Source of the DNA: Chlamydoabsidia padenii
Lineage: Eukaryota; Mucoromycota; Mucoromycetes; Mucorales; Cunninghamellaceae
Direction: 5' to 3'
DNA: 64,000 nucleotides
NCBI GenBank assembly: GCA_025330725.1
Contig: JAIWND010000019.1
Span: forward strand, 434,001-498,000
In this document: positions 1 through 10,463 of the stretch, one piece after another
Layout of the letters: every line of letters starts with the position of its first letter
How positions within the stretch are numbered: position 1 is the stretch's first letter
Program-made: the position numbers and the translations under genes
The notes under the pieces: generated by a model
Told to the model about the DNA's origin: nothing
Database searches by the model: none
What the model saw: the letters and a program-made list of their open reading frames with translations, nothing else

Positions 1-42
1 TGACAATACAATAACTTATGATCTCATCATTACTTCTATTAG

Positions 43-1266
43 ATGAACTGGGACCAAGCTCGCTTTGATGAAATCGTTGGCAAATTAGGTGTCTTTTTAT
101 TACAAGCCGGTTACCGAAAAACCAACCTTACGTATGTCCCTGTCTCTGGTCTTACGGGTGAAAACTTGGTCAAGAAAAGTGAAACAGAAGCATTGACTAG
201 CTGGTATCATGGGCCCTGCCTTATGGATGTGATTGGTAAGTGCTAAGCAATAAAATGGGATTACATTGCATAAATTGTATGTGTGCACTAAATTACATTT
301 TTATTATTTAGATACCATCGAACCTCCTGTACGACTGTTGGATAAACCCTTCCGAATGGGTGTTTCGGACTTTTTCAAAGGAGGCATCGGTAGTAGTGGC
401 GGTGTCTCTTTGGCGGGCTCTATTGATTCTGGCAGTGTCCAAGTGGGTGAACAAGTGATGGTGGTCCCTGGTAATGAAATCGGTATAGTGAAGACTCTCC
501 AGGTGAATGATGAATCGACCAATTGGGGTGCTGCTGGTGACTCGGTGTTGATGACACTGTCAGGTTTGGATATTTTAAATTTAAGGTAAAAGAAAAAAAA
601 AAAAACACAAGTAATACACCAAAAAGCTTATAATCAATCTTTTTTTCAACTTAGCACTGGTTGCGTTCTTTGTACACCTCTTCACCCTGTACCTACCACA
701 ACCGCGTTTACCGCGCAAATCGTTGTTTTTGATGTAAGAATTCCTATCACATCTGGATTCCCTGTAAGTAACTAATTATACATCTCGAATGGTGAGCGGG
801 ACAGAAACTAATCACCATATCTTTTATTTTTATTTTTTATGAAACAGGTCATCCTTCATCACCAAAGTTCCAACGAACCAGCTTCGATCGTCAAACTGCT
901 CTGTGCTCTGGACAAGTCAACCGGGGAAGTGACCAAACGAAATCCTAGGTAACGTATAAAAGAGTCTAGACAAATATGTAAAGCCTATGCAAAGTTGTAT
1001 TAAACAAGAGTGTGTTTGCCGTTTATAGACATTTATCGAAAGGTGCCACAGCAAAAGTCAAGATCCAATTATCACACCGTGCCATCCCATTGGAAACCTT
1101 TAAAGATAACAAGCAACTTGGTCGGATCATGTTACGAAAAGGGGGTGAAACTGTGGCAGCGGGTGTAGTGGACGAGGTAAAAGTGAATTATCACCAAAAA
1201 AAAACATAAAGCATTTTACTCACTCATTACTTGTCTCTTTTTTAGATTCTTACGTTTGGTACCTGA
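43..1266 (+). CDS. HBS1: HBS1-like translational GTPase, 3' part (5' end outside window)
   Basis: Six exons: 43-235, 312-585, 655-763, 848-948, 1029-1176 and 1246-1266; the sequence before 43 ends in TAG and is an intron, so the ATG at 43 is internal. What remains is the end of the GTPase domain (NWDQARFDEIV, VPVSGLTGENL, LTSWYHGPCLMDVID) followed by the two beta-barrel domains (PVRLLDKPFRMGVSDFF, RGK-type ILRKGGETVAAGVV) up to the TGA at 1264. The EF-1A/eRF3 family is certain. HBS1 is preferred over eRF3 and EF-1A because of the ALTSWYxGPxLxxxID segment. HBS1 works with Dom34/Pelota to split stalled ribosomes in no-go and non-stop decay. The GTP-binding motifs G1-G4 lie to the left of the window. 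Confidence 0.85.
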
Positions 1267-2115
1267 TTATCCTATTTAGCCATTTTTAGACAATAGCCTC
1301 ATTCCCCTCCCCTTTTAGAGTTTTATCCACGGACTGACGATACACATACAATAAAAAAAAACCATGCTTTTATAATACGAAAAACTGTTGATTGAATGGT
1401 TGTAATGGATTGGGTAGCATAGTAAAATAATGGGTTACAGCAGTAATGATAGCTGGAAGATTTTATGTATAGTAGATCAGGAACAAAAAGTAGCTATGAA
1501 TGGAGAAATGGCACTCTTTATCTCGCTTACATTGGCTCCTGTTGTGCAACCAAGAAAGAATAACATATGTGATTGTTTCTCGGATTTCCATCACCACGTC
1601 TTTTGTATTGGTCGGGAATGTCACGTTGATCTTTTTCTTTTTATTTTAACTACCAGACTCGGACCATGCATGAAAAACAAAAAGCTGGTGAAATAAAGGC
1701 GGGAAGGTACTCTTTATCTCATTATGATGTGTTCTTGAAAGGATGCAGACATGATGTTTCGTTTTAGACCATATCACATCCTATACCTTGTAAGTGAAAG
1801 ACTAGGGCTGGGCTTCAAAATCGGATGATGCTCTTTTTTTTTTTTTTTTTTTAGGTTCATGGAGATTGAATTATGTTAAATAGGATCTTAATGAATCAAC
1901 AGGCAATGGATTGAACAACAGCCATACATAATAGAATGATCGTCGTGGTTGCTCAATGTTGTACAAACATCAATCAGTAGAAAGGTCGTAACATTCTACG
2001 CTGAAAGATCTTAGTTTTGACATTTTTTATTAATCACTTTCTTTCCTTTCCTTTCTTTTTTCTTTACACACAAGCTATACCCCCCTCCTTTCCTTTCAAC
2101 TCGCCCTCCCTCTTT
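1267..2115. other. Intergenic: HBS1 3' UTR and leader of next gene
   Basis: Contains an AATAAA-like signal near 1350 (ACAATAAAAA), an 18-base T run near 1835 and pyrimidine-rich leader sequence from about 2030. An open frame at 1430-1696 shows no family resemblance. Nothing else was recognised. Confidence 0.5.
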
Positions 2116-3897
2116 ATGAACATCCTTTCTTCACCTCGATCTTTAAAACGCAATCGGGTTTTAAAAAAAATCTCACTTGTTTGCCTGGTTTTTTCTCTGG
2201 GGGCCTTATTTTATTTGGCCAAAAACGGACCCGACAGTGAGCTCCGCTCTTTCTCTTCTTCCTTCTCTAATAATAATCAACACCAGCGATATCATCTACA
2301 CGACCAAGACCACAAGCGACGACCAAGTGCCGATGATTTACAGGGAAAAGATGAACAGTTTGATATTGATGTCACCGTTCCTCGTCACGCCATCTTGGAT
2401 TCTCTTCGAAAAGCAAGAGAAGACCGATTGTCTCGTATCAACAACAAGAACGAAGACTCTGCTTTAGTAGAAAATGAACCAGTACAATCTCTCGAACAAC
2501 AACATTCTCTTCAACAAGAGGAACCTCTTCAACAACAACAGCAACAGATTCTCCAGCACTCACAACCCTCGAAAATCTTGGAGGACAAAGTATATAAATC
2601 AAGTCGGGATAATCTCTATTTACCTCATGGTACTGGCAAGGATCCTGAAGAAAAGTACCTTGGCTTCTACCCTCATTCTGGCTTCCACAACCAACGAATT
2701 GCTTTGGTGAATGCATTGATGCTTGCCGAGCGCCTGAATCGAACCTTACTAATGCCTCCAGTCATGTTGGGCAGTCCTATCCACTGGCGGAAACATGATT
2801 CTTTGGATTCTTACCACCGACGCATCTCCAAAATCCATCTCGGTCACTGTCAAGCCCATCTTACCAGCTCAAGCGAAACAGCATCACCTACCACCACCAA
2901 CTCGACTATTCCTGACGAATGCAAACAATCCTTCAAATATACCAGCTTGCGATGGGATCGATTATTCGACATGGACCAAATCAAACAACGAGTGCGTATT
3001 CGATACCGGGACGACTATGAACGATCCTACCTGGAACGCCACTACAATATCAGCCGGACCGACACTTATTTTGTAAAAGACGATGTGTTATACGATTACA
3101 AGATTATCGAAACGGCGCGATTGAACAATATGAATCCCGTGACGGTGGGCAAATATCAACGGATCATCTCAATGGAGGAATTGGAAGCACGGTCAGAGCG
3201 ATTCATCAGCTTTGGGTCTTTGTTTGGGAACGGTCGGGTGATTGTGAACGACCAGATGCCAACATTGGACTACTTTAATCGACAACTCACATTCCAACGC
3301 AAGGCTTTACCTGGTCTATTTGATGAAATGGATCGAATGTTGGCGATTCTCGGGGGTCCTTTATCTTATATCTCGATTCATGCTCGTGTGGGTGACAGTA
3401 TCTTTGAACGATTTGCTCCCGAAGTGATGGAAAAACTCTGGTCGGATCTTCAAATGTATATGCCTCTTTTGAATAACAGTAACAATAACAACAAGGGGAC
3501 GATGACGACGGACAAGTGTTATCAGGCACCACCAGGTGAAGGATCTTCTTCTTTATTGGGACCGGCTATTGATTGGGACAAGCAACAAATTCTTGGTGAT
3601 CGACCTTTGGTGATGTTTATGGCCACGGATACTCCTCGACCTCGGGAACATGAACTCTTCAACAAGATTTATGACACCTTCCCTTGTGTGGTCACCTTGA
3701 ATGATCTTTTTGAATTCTCTGACTCTCCTTTATCCACCATGGTGAATCCTGAAGATGGCGTAAACTATGGCAAATTCCTCATTCCTTTTTTGGACGGACT
3801 GATGGCTAGTCGGGCTCAATCCTTCTCTGGTTCCATGTGGAGCACTTTTAGTAAATACATACAATTCTTACATCAAGACTATATCAAATCATACTAG
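2116..3897 (+). CDS. GDP-fucose protein O-fucosyltransferase-like type II membrane protein
   Basis: Single exon, 593 residues from the ATG at 2116. An earlier in-frame ATG at 2017 would add 33 residues encoded by the pyrimidine-rich leader and is less likely. A short basic N-terminus (SLKRNRVLKK) precedes one hydrophobic segment (about residues 18-34, ISLVCLVFSLGALFYLA), as expected for a Golgi type II glycosyltransferase. A Q-rich stem follows, then the catalytic region beginning GFYPHSGFHNQRIALVNAL, which matches the GGxxNQR/K nucleotide-binding start of O-fucosyltransferase-like proteins. SIHARVGDS resembles the conserved HxRxGD motif. The C-terminal FSGSMWSTFSKYI also fits the family. Transfer of fucose from GDP-fucose is the family activity; the substrate cannot be told from sequence. 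The gene has no introns, unlike most neighbours. Confidence 0.7.
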   Translation: MNILSSPRSLKRNRVLKKISLVCLVFSLGALFYLAKNGPDSELRSFSSSFSNNNQHQRYHLHDQDHKRRPSADDLQGKDEQFDIDVTVPRHAILDSLRKAREDRLSRINNKNEDSALVENEPVQSLEQQHSLQQEEPLQQQQQQILQHSQPSKILEDKVYKSSRDNLYLPHGTGKDPEEKYLGFYPHSGFHNQRIALVNALMLAERLNRTLLMPPVMLGSPIHWRKHDSLDSYHRRISKIHLGHCQAHLTSSSETASPTTTNSTIPDECKQSFKYTSLRWDRLFDMDQIKQRVRIRYRDDYERSYLERHYNISRTDTYFVKDDVLYDYKIIETARLNNMNPVTVGKYQRIISMEELEARSERFISFGSLFGNGRVIVNDQMPTLDYFNRQLTFQRKALPGLFDEMDRMLAILGGPLSYISIHARVGDSIFERFAPEVMEKLWSDLQMYMPLLNNSNNNNKGTMTTDKCYQAPPGEGSSSLLGPAIDWDKQQILGDRPLVMFMATDTPRPREHELFNKIYDTFPCVVTLNDLFEFSDSPLSTMVNPEDGVNYGKFLIPFLDGLMASRAQSFSGSMWSTFSKYIQFLHQDYIKSY

Positions 3898-4729
3898 TCA
3901 CTTTATTTATGCTACTCTATCTGTCAATTCTTTGTACCATATCATACCACTTTATCTTCCACTTTCCCTCGCATTATATACACTCTCCTCTTTACGCTAC
4001 TTTTTTTTTTTTAATTTAAAATTAGATACTTCATATTGACCCCCATAACTATTTGATATAATAAATAGATCATTATTAAATAAATAAAACTTTGACAAGT
4101 AACTATCTTGGAATATATGTTTGGACTTTTGAAATATTGGAAATGGAATCATATAGGTTGATCATATTAAAATCCCGCAATTCATGCAATTGTACCGTGG
4201 CTCTCATGCAAACACTCCGCCCGCCTATTTTCCCCTGTTTAACATTTTTATGTCATACCACCTTTGAATACTTATAATATAGTTTGTTTATTTATAAAGA
4301 GGTGATTGATTCCATTAAGTGTCTTAACTATTTACAACATTGGTACAACAACCCAGAGTAAAGGTCAAAAAGGTGAAGTGTGTCACTTCATTTTTTTTTT
4401 CTTTGATGAATATCAAGAGCTTTACCAAGTCATCAGCATTAAATACATTGTGTTTCAGTTATCTGATCAAGAGGGAGGGGGCTGATATAAACTGTATACG
4501 ATCTCACCCTGATGAGGGGGTCCTCACTTGACCAAAAATAGGCTGTATTCAAACCCCGGCAATGCCCGCATGACGTTTATTTAACACTTTTTCTATTTGC
4601 TTCCACTCCTTTTTTCTTCCTTCTTCATTTTTTTTTACGTTTTAAACATAAAACTACACCACTTCTTTGTTGCTATAATTAACATATCCTCATTTTTACT
4701 GTCTCACTTCATTCTATGCATTCTTAATA
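3898..4729. other. Intergenic with one AAATCCCG motif
   Basis: Holds the 3' UTR of the preceding gene (ATAATAAATAG near 4060), a TTAAAATCCCGC motif near 4167-4178, a CCCCGG/GCCCGC stretch near 4550-4570 and a pyrimidine-rich leader before 4730. No convincing gene was seen. Confidence 0.4.
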
Positions 4730-6891
4730 ATGGGTAACAATCCTAGCACCCCACTAATTACTTCTCAAGGTAAGTACACGGATTAACAATTAGTCCCCCA
4801 CCCCTCCTTCCCATGAAGACTATAACACTAACAATATACTGCCTTTTTTTTCTTTTTATATGATAACTAGTGAACATTACCGACTTTGAATCTCTTCAAA
4901 ACATTGGACAAGGTGCATTTGGAAAGGTAACATCTCCCCCGAAAAAAAAAAAGAACAAAGCCCCACCGCAGACAGTGTGGCTGAAAAAAAAAAAAAAAAC
5001 TAACACACTTTCTTGACAGGTATATAAAATCAAACACGTCCAAAGGCAAGAACTCTATGCTTTGAAAATTATCACCAAAGCCCACTGTGTCAAAACAAAC
5101 AAGATCCGCCATGTGATACGCGAAAGAATGTTTCTGGAACAACTGGATCATCCTTTGATATGCAATTTAAAGTATGCCTTCCAGGACGAACATAACCTTT
5201 ACATGGCCATGGATCTAATGTAAAGTATCTTTGAACAACTCCACCCCCAATAAATGAAACTCACTTTTTATTATTATTACTGTTTTATAGGTTAGGTGGT
5301 GATATGCGTCGATGTCTCGACCAACATGGAACCTTACCTGAAGACTTGACAAGATTCTGGATGACTGAATTGGTTTGTGCTGTAAAGTACCTTCATTCAA
5401 AAGGGATTATGCATAGGTAAGAGGGTTATTTGTACCTAAACAATTCATCATACTTAACATGACTTACAATATAGGGACATCAAACCTGAAAACCTTCTTC
5501 TTGACTCGGAAGGCCATCTTCATTTGACCGACTTTAATATTGCAACTCGTATACGAAAGTCTTATGATCGCTTACTTACTTCACCTTCGGGGACTTTGGT
5601 TTATTTCGGTAAGATGGAAAAGTGGGCGTTTATGTATCACCAGGACTAAAAATAACACCCCTTCTTTTTTTTTTTTAAAACAGCTCCAGAACTGGTCAAA
5701 GGTTATGGCTATACCGAAGATGTGGATTGGTGGGGCGTCGGCATTACTTTTTATGAATGCATCTATGGAAAAGTAAAGAAACAAAACTATTGATTCATTC
5801 TGATACTTACTCATTCTAATTACCTTGATCTAGCGTCCGTGGCGTGAACATGAAGGAAAAGATGACATCCTGAACCAAATTGTCCGTGGACATATACCTT
5901 ATCCAATGCAAATGACTGGCTCCGTCTCTACTAATTGTCTTTCTGTTATACAAGGGGTAAGGAGTCTTTATCACATTAATAAAGTAATACCTAACCTGTT
6001 CTCTCATAGTTTTTGGAAACCAATCCCATGTATAGATTAGGTCATAATAGTAAAGGCTGGGATCGACTCATGCATCATCCATTCTTCCTCAATACCCCAT
6101 GGCAAGACTTTAACAGGAAAAAAGGCACCATACCATACAATATCAATATTCAGCATTATATCAACATGACAACAACAACAACAACAACAAATGTTAACCT
6201 TGTCAAAAAAATGGACAAAGTTGAAAGTGATCTATTATTACTATCTACTATTGTCTCCTCTTCACCTCTACCAGCATTATCAAAAGAAAGTGACCACTGT
6301 GCATCATCATCGACCACCTCCTCTGCATGTAAAAACAACAATGCCATCCAACAGCAATCCAACGAAGGCAGTGGATGGCTTGCGGCAGTCTACGAATACC
6401 TTATGGCAACGACCAAAGAAGAAGAAGAAGAAAAAGATCAGCAACACACAGACGTACACTATACCCGGCGACTCGAAGAATTGGAATCGGCATTTACCTT
6501 ATTCGATTGGACCATGTACGATGATTATCAAGGCTTTATGGACAGGAACACATTGACGGTTGGATCGCCTCCCTCCTGGGTCAAGCCTGCATTTACCGAT
6601 GCCGACAATGGAAGGATCTTGCCTGTGCCCACTCTCTCTACTGACAGGGCTGACGATGACGAACTGATTACCCCACCTACAACTCCGACTGCTGCCACCT
6701 TTTCATGCTTGGATATTGTCTCTCCTTCCTACGGTGTCCATGACATCTATCAAGTAAATAATCTTGTCAACAAGAACCCTCCATCTAGTACAAAGAAACA
6801 ACGAAGGTCAAGCACAAAGTACTTCAACGAACGGAGGGAATGGGAACGACGAAAAAGTCTCTTGATTACGACCCCAAAAGTAGGAATATAG
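4730..6891 (+). CDS. YANK/STK32-like AGC serine/threonine kinase
   Basis: Eight exons: 4730-4769, 4871-4926, 5020-5219, 5291-5416, 5475-5608, 5684-5772, 5834-5956 and 6010-6891; 549 residues. MGNNPST is a plausible N-myristoylation start. The kinase domain begins at about residue 18: glycine loop IGQGAFGKV, catalytic loop HRDIKPENLLL, metal motif DFN instead of DFG (LTDFNIA, a hallmark of the STK32/YANK group), activation segment GTLVYFAPEL and VDWWGVGITFYECIYGKRPW. Later domain elements run to the sequence NPMYRLG and HPFFLNTPW. The last 240 or so residues are low complexity (T, S, E, K rich) with no recognised domain. STK32 kinases are membrane-linked AGC kinases of poorly known role. The family call is firm; the substrate is unknown. 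Confidence 0.85.
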
Positions 6892-7211
6892 TCTAGTTTA
6901 TTTACTTTTTGTTATCCTGTATATAGTTTAGTACATAGTTTTTATTGTTTGTTTATTGGGAAATAAAATGGGGTTTGTAGTACTTGAAGATATGTAAAGG
7001 CGGGATGGATACTTTCCATCGTATGGTGAGGGGTTCGTTGTTGCATGAATCGGGGGTTTAAACATACAAAAGTTAAGCCACCTATAAATTACTTGGGCTT
7101 AAGCAAACACAAATCAGTTTATAGATACAGTATTGTCAAGACAATGTCATTTTTATTCGTTTGGTTTTATTGATAAAAAAAAAAAAGTATACAAAGCAAT
7201 TAAAAGCTAAA
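6892..7211. other. Convergent intergenic region
   Basis: Lies between the converging kinase and glutamine synthetase genes. It has a GGAAATAAAATGG polyadenylation-like signal near 6960, a CGGGGGTTTAAAC motif at about 7051-7063 and an A12 run near 7180. No gene was seen. Confidence 0.45.
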
Positions 7212-8500
7212 CTAGTTATAATAAAGGGGTATAGGGGATAAAGTAGATTCTATGATGATAGAAGTGACACGGTATGGATCCATATTAGAAGCCTATACAA
7301 ACAAACAAAAAAAAAAAAAAAGTTAGAACCAACAAGTTGACATTATTTCAAAACACACTTACCGGCCGCCTATCTTCCATATAACCTTTTCCTTCTTTTG
7401 CCACATGATGCGGAATCCGAATAGATGCACCACGATTACCAACACCATAAGAGAATGCCCCAATATGACCAGTTTCCCAGTGACCAGTCAAGCGCAGATC
7501 ATTGTCTTCACCATACACAGCAATGTGTTCAAAATGACGCAAACTCATCCGTTCGATCGCGTCTTCGATCGCCGCCAATCCATCGTCTGATCGCATGGCT
7601 CGAGTCGAATAGTTAGTATGTGCGCCTGCTCCGTTCCAATCGTTCACCGGTTTGGGATGTAGTGTGATGCCAATGCCAGCATCTTCGGCCACCCTATCTA
7701 AAAGATACCGTGCCACCCATAATTGATCTGCCACCGCGATCCCGTCACAAGGTCCCACTTGGAATTCATACTGGCCTGGTGCTACTTCTACATTGGCGCC
7801 TGATATTTGGATGCCTGCATAAAGGCATGCTCGGTAATGGGCTTCCATTACATGTCGGCCAAAGATCACATTTGCACCTATACCACAATAATGCTATTTC
7901 CCCCCCCCCAAAAAAAAAGAGTTTAGAAGAAGAATGAGAGTGAGTGAGTGTGTTTGGGATACATACCTTGCCCTATTGTCAAATAAACAAAATGTATAGT
8001 AAGTATCTATTCGAGCCTTTTTAATTTATTTTGTTACTTCATACCTCTGGATTAGGGAACCCATGTTTTGGCCATCCCAATGGTCTCTCAAGGTGAGGAT
8101 CGATCATCATGTATTCTTGTTCGATACCAAAGAGCGGCTGATGATGTGCATAGGCAGATACGATCTTTTGACATTGATAGCGATGATTTGTTGAATGAGG
8201 TGTGCCGTCAGGTAAATAGGTATCACAAAGTACCAACTTGCCATGAGGTGGTCGGAAAGGATCGTCAAAGAGAGCCACAGGATGAAGAATGAGGTCGGAT
8301 GGAGCTTGGTCAGTATGAAAACCATCGCACGTCCATTCGGGAATATCATCCAAAGTGAGGTTTGTAAGTGTGAGAGTACGTGCCTTGGAGCGAATGTCAT
8401 TGTCATTGTCGATCCAGAGGTATTCCACTTGAATCTTGTTGTTGCTTTGTTCCAGTTTCAAGTATTTGTTAACAAGTGTTGGATTGCTTGGTATTGCCAT
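7212..8500 (-). CDS. Glutamine synthetase (eukaryotic type), divergent, with a 6-nt microexon
   Basis: Four exons read leftward: 8500-8045, 7972-7967 (six bases, GGCAAG), 7893-7363 and 7292-7212; 357 residues, the usual length of eukaryotic GS-II. Recognisable segments are [76 protein letters not shown] and YMEDRRPASNMDPY. The microexon supplies Gly-Lys in NPE-GK-HYCG, matching PQG-x-YYCG in the family; a single large intron would delete these two residues. The usual DGSSTGQA motif is changed to DGFHTDQA and the usual RIPR to RIPH, so this may be a paralogue with altered activity. The enzyme joins glutamate and ammonia using ATP. The ATG at 8500 is the best start; ATG codons further upstream would add 12 residues or fewer. 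Confidence 0.85.
7967..7972 (-). other. 6-nt microexon of glutamine synthetase
   Basis: Read on the minus strand, ACAATAG precedes GGCAAG, which is followed by GTATGT. The flanking introns are 72 nt (8044-7973) and 73 nt (7966-7894), both with normal ends. Both junctions are phase 0. Confidence 0.75.
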
Positions 8501-8911
8501 TACTAATGTAAGAAAGGCTATCAAGTGAGCAGTCAATCTGTATGAGTGGTATGGTGAGAGGGAACCGAATATAATATAATATAATAAAATAAAAAGACGG
8601 GGAAGAAAGAGATAAGAAGATAGGCTAAACCGTTTTTATACTCTCCTGCGTCGGGATTTGAAAAGGAAAGGTGGGGCCATTTGATAATGCGTGTAATCAG
8701 TTGCCACTCCTTATCATCTAAAGAAGTATTCCCTTTTTTGATTGGATAGATGAAAATAAAAAAAAAAAAAGAGATCGTGTCTTATCAATAGAGTAACACA
8801 TAGGGAAGGATCCGAAGAAGATCAAAAAAAAAAAAAAAGGTTTATTTGTAGATGAAGGTAAAAACAGACTATACTAGAGGAGGAGGAGGAGGGGGGATAT
8901 ATATGCTAGAT
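8501..8911. promoter_or_regulatory. Glutamine synthetase upstream region with CGGGATTTGAAAA motif
   Basis: The motif TCGGGATTTGAAAAGG at 8651-8666 lies about 150 bases upstream of the GS start; on the gene strand it reads TTTTCAAATCCCGA. An ATAATATAATATAATA run near 8570 may serve as the AT-rich core. The left-hand gene-free part also holds A-runs and the 3' UTR of the tetraspanin gene. Confidence 0.35.
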
Positions 8912-10172
8912 TTAAGGTCGCCGATGTTGTAAACCTTGAGTAGCCACATTCATAGAGCTTCCAGTTGGTGTACCAGCGACAATGCCTTGATAATCCAGCC
9001 GATATAATTTTGGAGGCAAGTTTTTACCAAATTTACGATTGATATGATTGGCGCAAAGAAGACCAGAGAATAAGACAAAGAGGATCAAAGGAATACAAGA
9101 GAAGGCACCAATATAGGAATAGGTCAAGAAGCTGATGGTGAATTGTTGATATTTGAAGCGACAACCTGGTAAAAGAGTGCGTGGGAAGCATTTGTTGGAG
9201 TTTTCATGAAAGTCCGAAAACATCTTGTAACCACAACAATGGAGCTTGTTTTGCATACAATAGTTAGTTAACATCCCATGATTGATAATCCTACTTACAT
9301 TGGCTTGAATGCGAGATCGTGCATCCGAATCCAGATCATAATGCCACTGATAAGACAATTTGCCTTCAATGTTCCACTTGTTTTTACGATAAGCAGTATA
9401 ACCAATGGAAGCAATTGTTCCAAAACAGACCCAAAGTAACAAGTTGTATATAGTCAGAATCGGTCGATTGTTTAACATGATCCCTACATATCCAAGTAGT
9501 GAAGTAAACAAACAAATAGCACCAGTAGCGAGAATAACTAGATAAAAAAAAAAAGAGTCAGTGAGTCAGGATAATTGCTACGTTATTATTGTTACTTACG
9601 ATTTAAAATAACACGTTCACCAACAATCACCACATCCGCACGTTGATACACTATTCAAAACAAAACATGTTAATATTATCCAATATAATTGTATACAAGG
9701 TAACTTACATTTGAAGTATGTCAAGAGAGCAGCCAACAGTAAACCTATCCCCATACAAAACAACTATCCCCACAAAAAAAAAAAAAAGGTCAATAACTCC
9801 ATCCTCCTTACTTTTTTTTTTTTCCCTTTTACTTACTACTGAATTGGAAAGCAACAACCACCATTTATGTAAAGTCCAACGTTGTTTCTTCTTGATAGTT
9901 TCCGGGACATGTCGTTTTACCACATGGAGACTGGCAGTATCTACAGAGGTTTGTGATATGCCGCCTAGAGATTGTCGCGATTCTGATCTCATCCATGGTA
10001 AAACGGGTTCAGGTAGATCGTCACTAGATTCCCATACATGGTCGTCTCGTTGTTGTATTCTGGAGGTGCTGCTGACATTGTGAAAAGAGCCGGAATATCG
10101 ACCCCCTTCGGTGCTACTGCGAGTGGTGTTCATTCCCGGTCGAGTTGGTGGTGGAGTCACGGTTATATCCAT
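8912..10172 (-). CDS. Tetraspanin-family membrane protein with long N-terminal tail
   Basis: Four exons read leftward: 10172-9837, 9763-9709, 9650-9600 and 9537-8912; 355 residues. About 105 residues of S/T-rich, presumably cytoplasmic sequence precede four hydrophobic segments: VLFCMGIGLLLAALLTYF, LILATGAICLFTSLLGYVGI, LTIYNLLLWVCFGTIASIGY and the C-terminal SYIGAFSCIPLILFVLFSGL. Between the third and fourth is a loop with LHCCGY, the CCG signature of tetraspanins, and two further cysteines (NKCFP, PGC). Tetraspanins organise membrane complexes; fungal members such as Pls1 act in polarised growth. The family is supported by topology and CCG; the subgroup is not determined. An in-frame ATG at 10223 would add a hydrophobic stretch, but this reads like an intron end (CTTTTAATACTAATAG), so 10172 is preferred. 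Confidence 0.72.
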
Positions 10173-10463
10173 TCCTATTAGTATTAAAAGAAAAAGAAGA
10201 AGAAAAAGAAAAAGAAGAATCATAAAAAAATGAAAAAGATAAAATAAGACATCATGATAATTTTAAATCCCGAAATAGTTTATTTATAGCCTATCCCAAT
10301 GGCATGTTAAGACCAGATGTAAAAATAAGCTTCGTTGATTTGTTAATTTGTGTTCAGGGGGTGACATGTTAATTTTATTTGATAAAGGACAAGTGTCAAG
10401 GGTATAAAAAGTAGTAGGGTAATAGACTTGGTTATAATAGAGAAGGATACTTTTTTTTTTTTT

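Noticed and set aside
1430..1696. 88-codon open frame in the HBS1-downstream region
   Set aside because: No domain resemblance, A/T-rich, lies in expected 3' UTR/intergenic sequence, no plausible splice neighbours.
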